DNA of 64,000 nucleotides. It comes from CAZDET01 sp964504335. Its GTDB lineage: Bacteria > Bacteroidota > Bacteroidia > Chitinophagales > Saprospiraceae. Below the pieces are notes generated by a model. It made no database searches, was not told the DNA's origin, and was given only the letters and a program-made list of their open reading frames with translations. The stretch is taken from NCBI GenBank assembly GCA_964504335.1, contig CAZDET010000006.1:75933-139932 (forward strand), written 5' to 3'. Shown piece by piece: positions 62,001 to 64,000 of the stretch; position 1 is the first letter of the stretch, and each line of letters starts with the position of its first letter. Made by a program: the position numbers and the translations under genes.

Positions 62001-63323
62001 ATGGACTTATCGACTAAAATTTCGCCTACACTGTTCCTATCAATGTTCTGCTTGACGGCTATACTGATCAAACCGCACCTAGGGTATGGGCAAATGACAT
62101 CCTCCCCGTTTAAGCCCTTCAAGTTCGAACTCCAGGAGCGTATTTCTCCAGTCAATGAAAAACAACTTCGAGATGAAATCTCGGAAATAACTGCTATTCA
62201 GCAGGAAATGGAGGAAGAGGATACCTGGTCGATCAGGTATTGGAATGGTTCTTATCCCTCTTACCGCTGGCATCAACTTCTCATGCAAGTCAGTCGAAAC
62301 CATAAGGGCCATAAAAATGGAGCTCGTGTGGCCATCATGCATCTTGCGATCTATGACGCCACAGTGGAAGTTTGGAAGCACAAAAAGGCTCATTTCCAGA
62401 AACCGGCTTACCTGTATGACCCAGAGGTTAAAAAGCTTGGGCAGGAACCAGACTTTTCCACCTTTCTTTGCGAATGGAGTGCAGTTGCAGGGGCCGCACA
62501 TCGGGTCATAGGATATTACTTTCCGGAGCAAAAAGAGTTGCTTGATAGCCATCTCAAAGCCTTTAAATCTGCCCGTCTGGCTACAGGACTACCATTTCCC
62601 TCTGACATTGAAAAGGGGCTGGAAATCGGACGAAAAATAGCCAATCAATACATTGAATATGCCAAGAGCGATCGAACGGACCGTCGCTGGGAAGGGAGCG
62701 TACCTAAAGCGGATAGTCTCTGGTCGGGGAATCCCGGCCCCTGGGACCCCATGAAAAGGCAATGGAAGCCCCTCACACTCGTTCAGCCCAGTCAGTTCAG
62801 GCCAGGTCCACCTCCCACAGATTGGTCTTCGGACATGGAAGAGCTCAGGCAATTTAATGCAGAACATCAAACCAGTGAAATAGCCTGGAGGTGGAAAAGT
62901 GAACCCGTTTGGGACCGGCTGATCGAACGAAAGATTCTGGAATACAACCTCGACCCCTTGGAAGCCGCTTTTGCAAATGCGGTTTTTCATACGGCCCGCT
63001 TCGACGCTATCATTGCCGCTTGGGATGGGAAATATCATTATTGGGGAATTCGACCTTTCCAGTACGATCCTTCTTTCCAACCCATTTTGATCGACACTCC
63101 CAACTTCCCGGGCTATCCTGCTGGACATACAACCGTCGCTGGTTCCATAGCCAGAGTGCTATCTTTCCTGTTTCCCAGGGATGAACCGTTATTTTATGGC
63201 CTCGCGAAAGAGTGCTCAGAATCCCGCTTTGAAGGAGGGGTTCATTTCCGGACAGATAATGAAGTGGGATTGGAAGTAGGCTACCAAGTCGGGCAGCAGG
63301 TAATAAACGCATTCACAAAATGA
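62001..63323 (+). CDS. PAP2 superfamily / vanadium-dependent haloperoxidase-like protein
   Basis: 440 residues from the ATG at 62001; a longer frame begins at 61944, but the signal-like segment (LFLSMFCLTAILIKPHLGYGQ) directly follows the chosen start. Helical bundle with the anion-binding motifs near the C-terminus: YWGIRPFQYDP, NFPGYPAGHTTVAGSIARVLSFLFP (GH of motif 2) and SRFEGGVHFRTDNEVGLEVG (R and H of motif 3). The family includes vanadate haloperoxidases and membrane-associated acid phosphatases; many such Bacteroidota proteins are uncharacterised. Single gene, opposite in strand to its left neighbours. Confidence 0.88.
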   Translation: MDLSTKISPTLFLSMFCLTAILIKPHLGYGQMTSSPFKPFKFELQERISPVNEKQLRDEISEITAIQQEMEEEDTWSIRYWNGSYPSYRWHQLLMQVSRNHKGHKNGARVAIMHLAIYDATVEVWKHKKAHFQKPAYLYDPEVKKLGQEPDFSTFLCEWSAVAGAAHRVIGYYFPEQKELLDSHLKAFKSARLATGLPFPSDIEKGLEIGRKIANQYIEYAKSDRTDRRWEGSVPKADSLWSGNPGPWDPMKRQWKPLTLVQPSQFRPGPPPTDWSSDMEELRQFNAEHQTSEIAWRWKSEPVWDRLIERKILEYNLDPLEAAFANAVFHTARFDAIIAAWDGKYHYWGIRPFQYDPSFQPILIDTPNFPGYPAGHTTVAGSIARVLSFLFPRDEPLFYGLAKECSESRFEGGVHFRTDNEVGLEVGYQVGQQVINAFTK

Positions 63324-63401
63324 AGGAAGCCAAAAGATGTACTTGCTCGGAAGCTTCCGATAGGAAGTCTGTCTCGGAAGTTTTTGCACAGCCTGCGGCT
63401 C

Positions 63402-63428
63402 GGCTAAACGTAGGTGGGGCGTTTAGCC
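63402..63428 (+). terminator. Hairpin downstream of the PAP2 gene
   Basis: GGCTAAACG (63402-63410) and CGTTTAGCC (63420-63428) form a perfect 9-bp stem with a 9-base loop, about 80 bp after the PAP2 stop. A 14-base perfect palindrome, TCGGAAGCTTCCGA, lies at 63347-63360. No clear T-run follows either. Confidence 0.4.
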
Positions 63429-63480
63429 TCACCTGTCGTTGTAGCTTTTGCCGGTGGCAGTTTGATTTGAATTCATAAAT

Positions 63481-63657
63481 CTATTTTGAATCTTTTTTGG
63501 TATCTTTTGATTCCAGCTTTTTTGAACGTTTTGAACCTTCATCCTCTTCAAATAACCTCCAAACTTGTCCTGTCAAAATATTTAGTACCTGATTCAATTG
63601 CTTATCTTTTTTTAGTAAAGCCAACTGGTCTGCTATTTTCTTTTTTAAGTTGAACAT
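63481..63657 (-). CDS. Small lysine-rich hypothetical protein
   Basis: 58 residues: MFNLKKKIADQLALLKKDKQ at the start, VWRLFEEDEGSK in the middle and a Lys/Ser-rich tail. Helical, charged, no signal peptide. Not recognised. It lies downstream of the PIN-domain toxin on the same strand, with the half copy of the MITE-like element between them. The short length lowers confidence. Confidence 0.4.
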   Translation of the reverse strand: MFNLKKKIADQLALLKKDKQLNQVLNILTGQVWRLFEEDEGSKRSKKLESKDTKKDSK

Positions 63658-63678
63658 GGTAGTTTGGTTAAAAATTTA

Positions 63679-63737
63679 CCTTCTTTGACAATTTTTGTGG
63701 TCGACACAAAACCGATGGCCGAAAAGGATTGGAGGCA
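63679..63737 (+). mobile_element. Diverged half copy of the MITE-like element
   Basis: The first 59 bases match copy 1 with 3 differences, starting at the same terminal CCTTCTTTGACAATTT; the second arm is missing, so it cannot fold as the full copies do. The bases AATTTA occur on both sides (63673-63678 and 63740-63745), which may be a leftover of a target duplication or chance. It lies 14 bp beyond the stop of the PIN-domain gene. Confidence 0.75.
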
Positions 63738-63751
63738 TCAATTTATTTTAA

Positions 63752-64000
63752 TCATAAGAATTTATTATACTTTTCATCTATCCAGTTTTCTATCCTTATC
63801 CCATTTATTCTTTTGAAATGCTTCTCGTTTCTCGTTATCATTGTTAAATCTCTTTGGACTGCAGTAATACCAATCAGCAAATCAAACTCAGCAATTAAAT
63901 TACCTTCCCTTCTGAGTCTAGCCTTTTCTTTCGCATAAGCTTTTAAAAAGTTATAAATTGGAATTACCTGAAAGGATTTTTCAAAGAACGCTATTTCACC
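63752..64000 (-). CDS. PIN-domain toxin (VapC-like), cut by the window edge
   Basis: The C-terminal 82 residues are visible; the start lies beyond base 64000. The end reads EGNLIAEFDLLIGITAVQRD, TMITRNEKHFKRINGIRIENW, the signature of VapC-type PIN ribonucleases: Asp40 and Asn58 of the fragment are the expected metal and structural residues. Such toxins cleave RNA and are usually preceded by a VapB antitoxin, which should lie just outside the window. Confidence 0.85.
   Translation of the reverse strand, partial: GEIAFFEKSFQVIPIYNFLKAYAKEKARLRREGNLIAEFDLLIGITAVQRDLTMITRNEKHFKRINGIRIENWIDEKYNKFL

Overview
The window looks like a chromosome segment of a Bacteroidota bacterium, most likely from the Saprospiria (Lewinella/Haliscomenobacter-like). 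The clues are a giant extracellular protein with ten SprB-type repeats and a gliding-motility-type C-terminal sorting domain, a PorP/SprF partner directly behind it, a DUF5916 outer-membrane protein, many Cys-anchored lipoproteins, few Shine-Dalgarno sites, and a few TAnnTTTG promoter-like motifs close to start codons. Two runs of exactly 100 N (17961-18060 and 34863-34962) are scaffold gaps. Each is flanked on both sides by the same short tandem repeat.

Layout. 1-6018: end of the type-B T9SS adhesin and its PorP/SprF-like protein. 6099-20000: mostly core genes (lon, a PyrR-like phosphoribosyltransferase, mutS2, a DUF5916 protein, two SDR enzymes, an NTF2-like protein, tpiA, an S24-type repressor, a stand-alone response regulator), fairly G+C rich and on both strands. 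20147-24391: penicillin acylase and a large unknown membrane protein. 24491-61550: a long run in which every gene I accept lies on the minus strand. It is rich in single-domain enzymes and lipoproteins (four GNATs, two DinB-like proteins, NTF2-like lipoproteins, two serine beta-lactamase-fold hydrolases, three alpha/beta hydrolases, a PqqB-like protein, an acetolactate-decarboxylase-like lipoprotein, a GH13 glucosidase, a seven-repeat propeller protein, an orphan AceK), with several broken genes. Two long paralogous BNR-propeller proteins (49616-52912 and 57079-60213) bracket an AT-rich block of small accessory genes. The right end holds an AT-rich patch, a PAP2/vanadium-haloperoxidase-like protein and a PIN-domain toxin cut by the window edge.

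The most notable finding is a small mobile element not tied to any encoded protein: a 101-bp, nearly fully palindromic, MITE-like sequence. Two identical full copies lie in opposite orientation at 27444-27544 and 56529-56629, and a diverged half copy lies at 63679-63737. Both full copies are flanked by perfect 8-bp direct repeats of unrelated sequence (AAGAAATT; ATCAAGTT). Both sit inside a reading frame that becomes continuous when the element plus one 8-bp repeat (109 bp) is removed. One restored frame is a 127-residue VOC/glyoxalase-like protein, the other a 65-residue protein that would overlap the next gene as TAATG. This is direct evidence of transposition by a non-autonomous element whose transposase is not in the window.

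Working relationships visible here: adhesin plus PorP/SprF (secretion and surface attachment); repressor plus a 73-residue partner (overlapping); GNAT, YwqK-like lipoprotein, 76-residue protein and stand-alone E2 acyltransferase (tight operon, ATGA overlap); two alpha/beta hydrolases (4-bp overlap); membrane protein plus acetolactate-decarboxylase-like lipoprotein (4-bp overlap); RibD-like reductase plus nitroreductase (10-bp spacing). I saw no tRNA, rRNA, CRISPR array or intact transposase gene.
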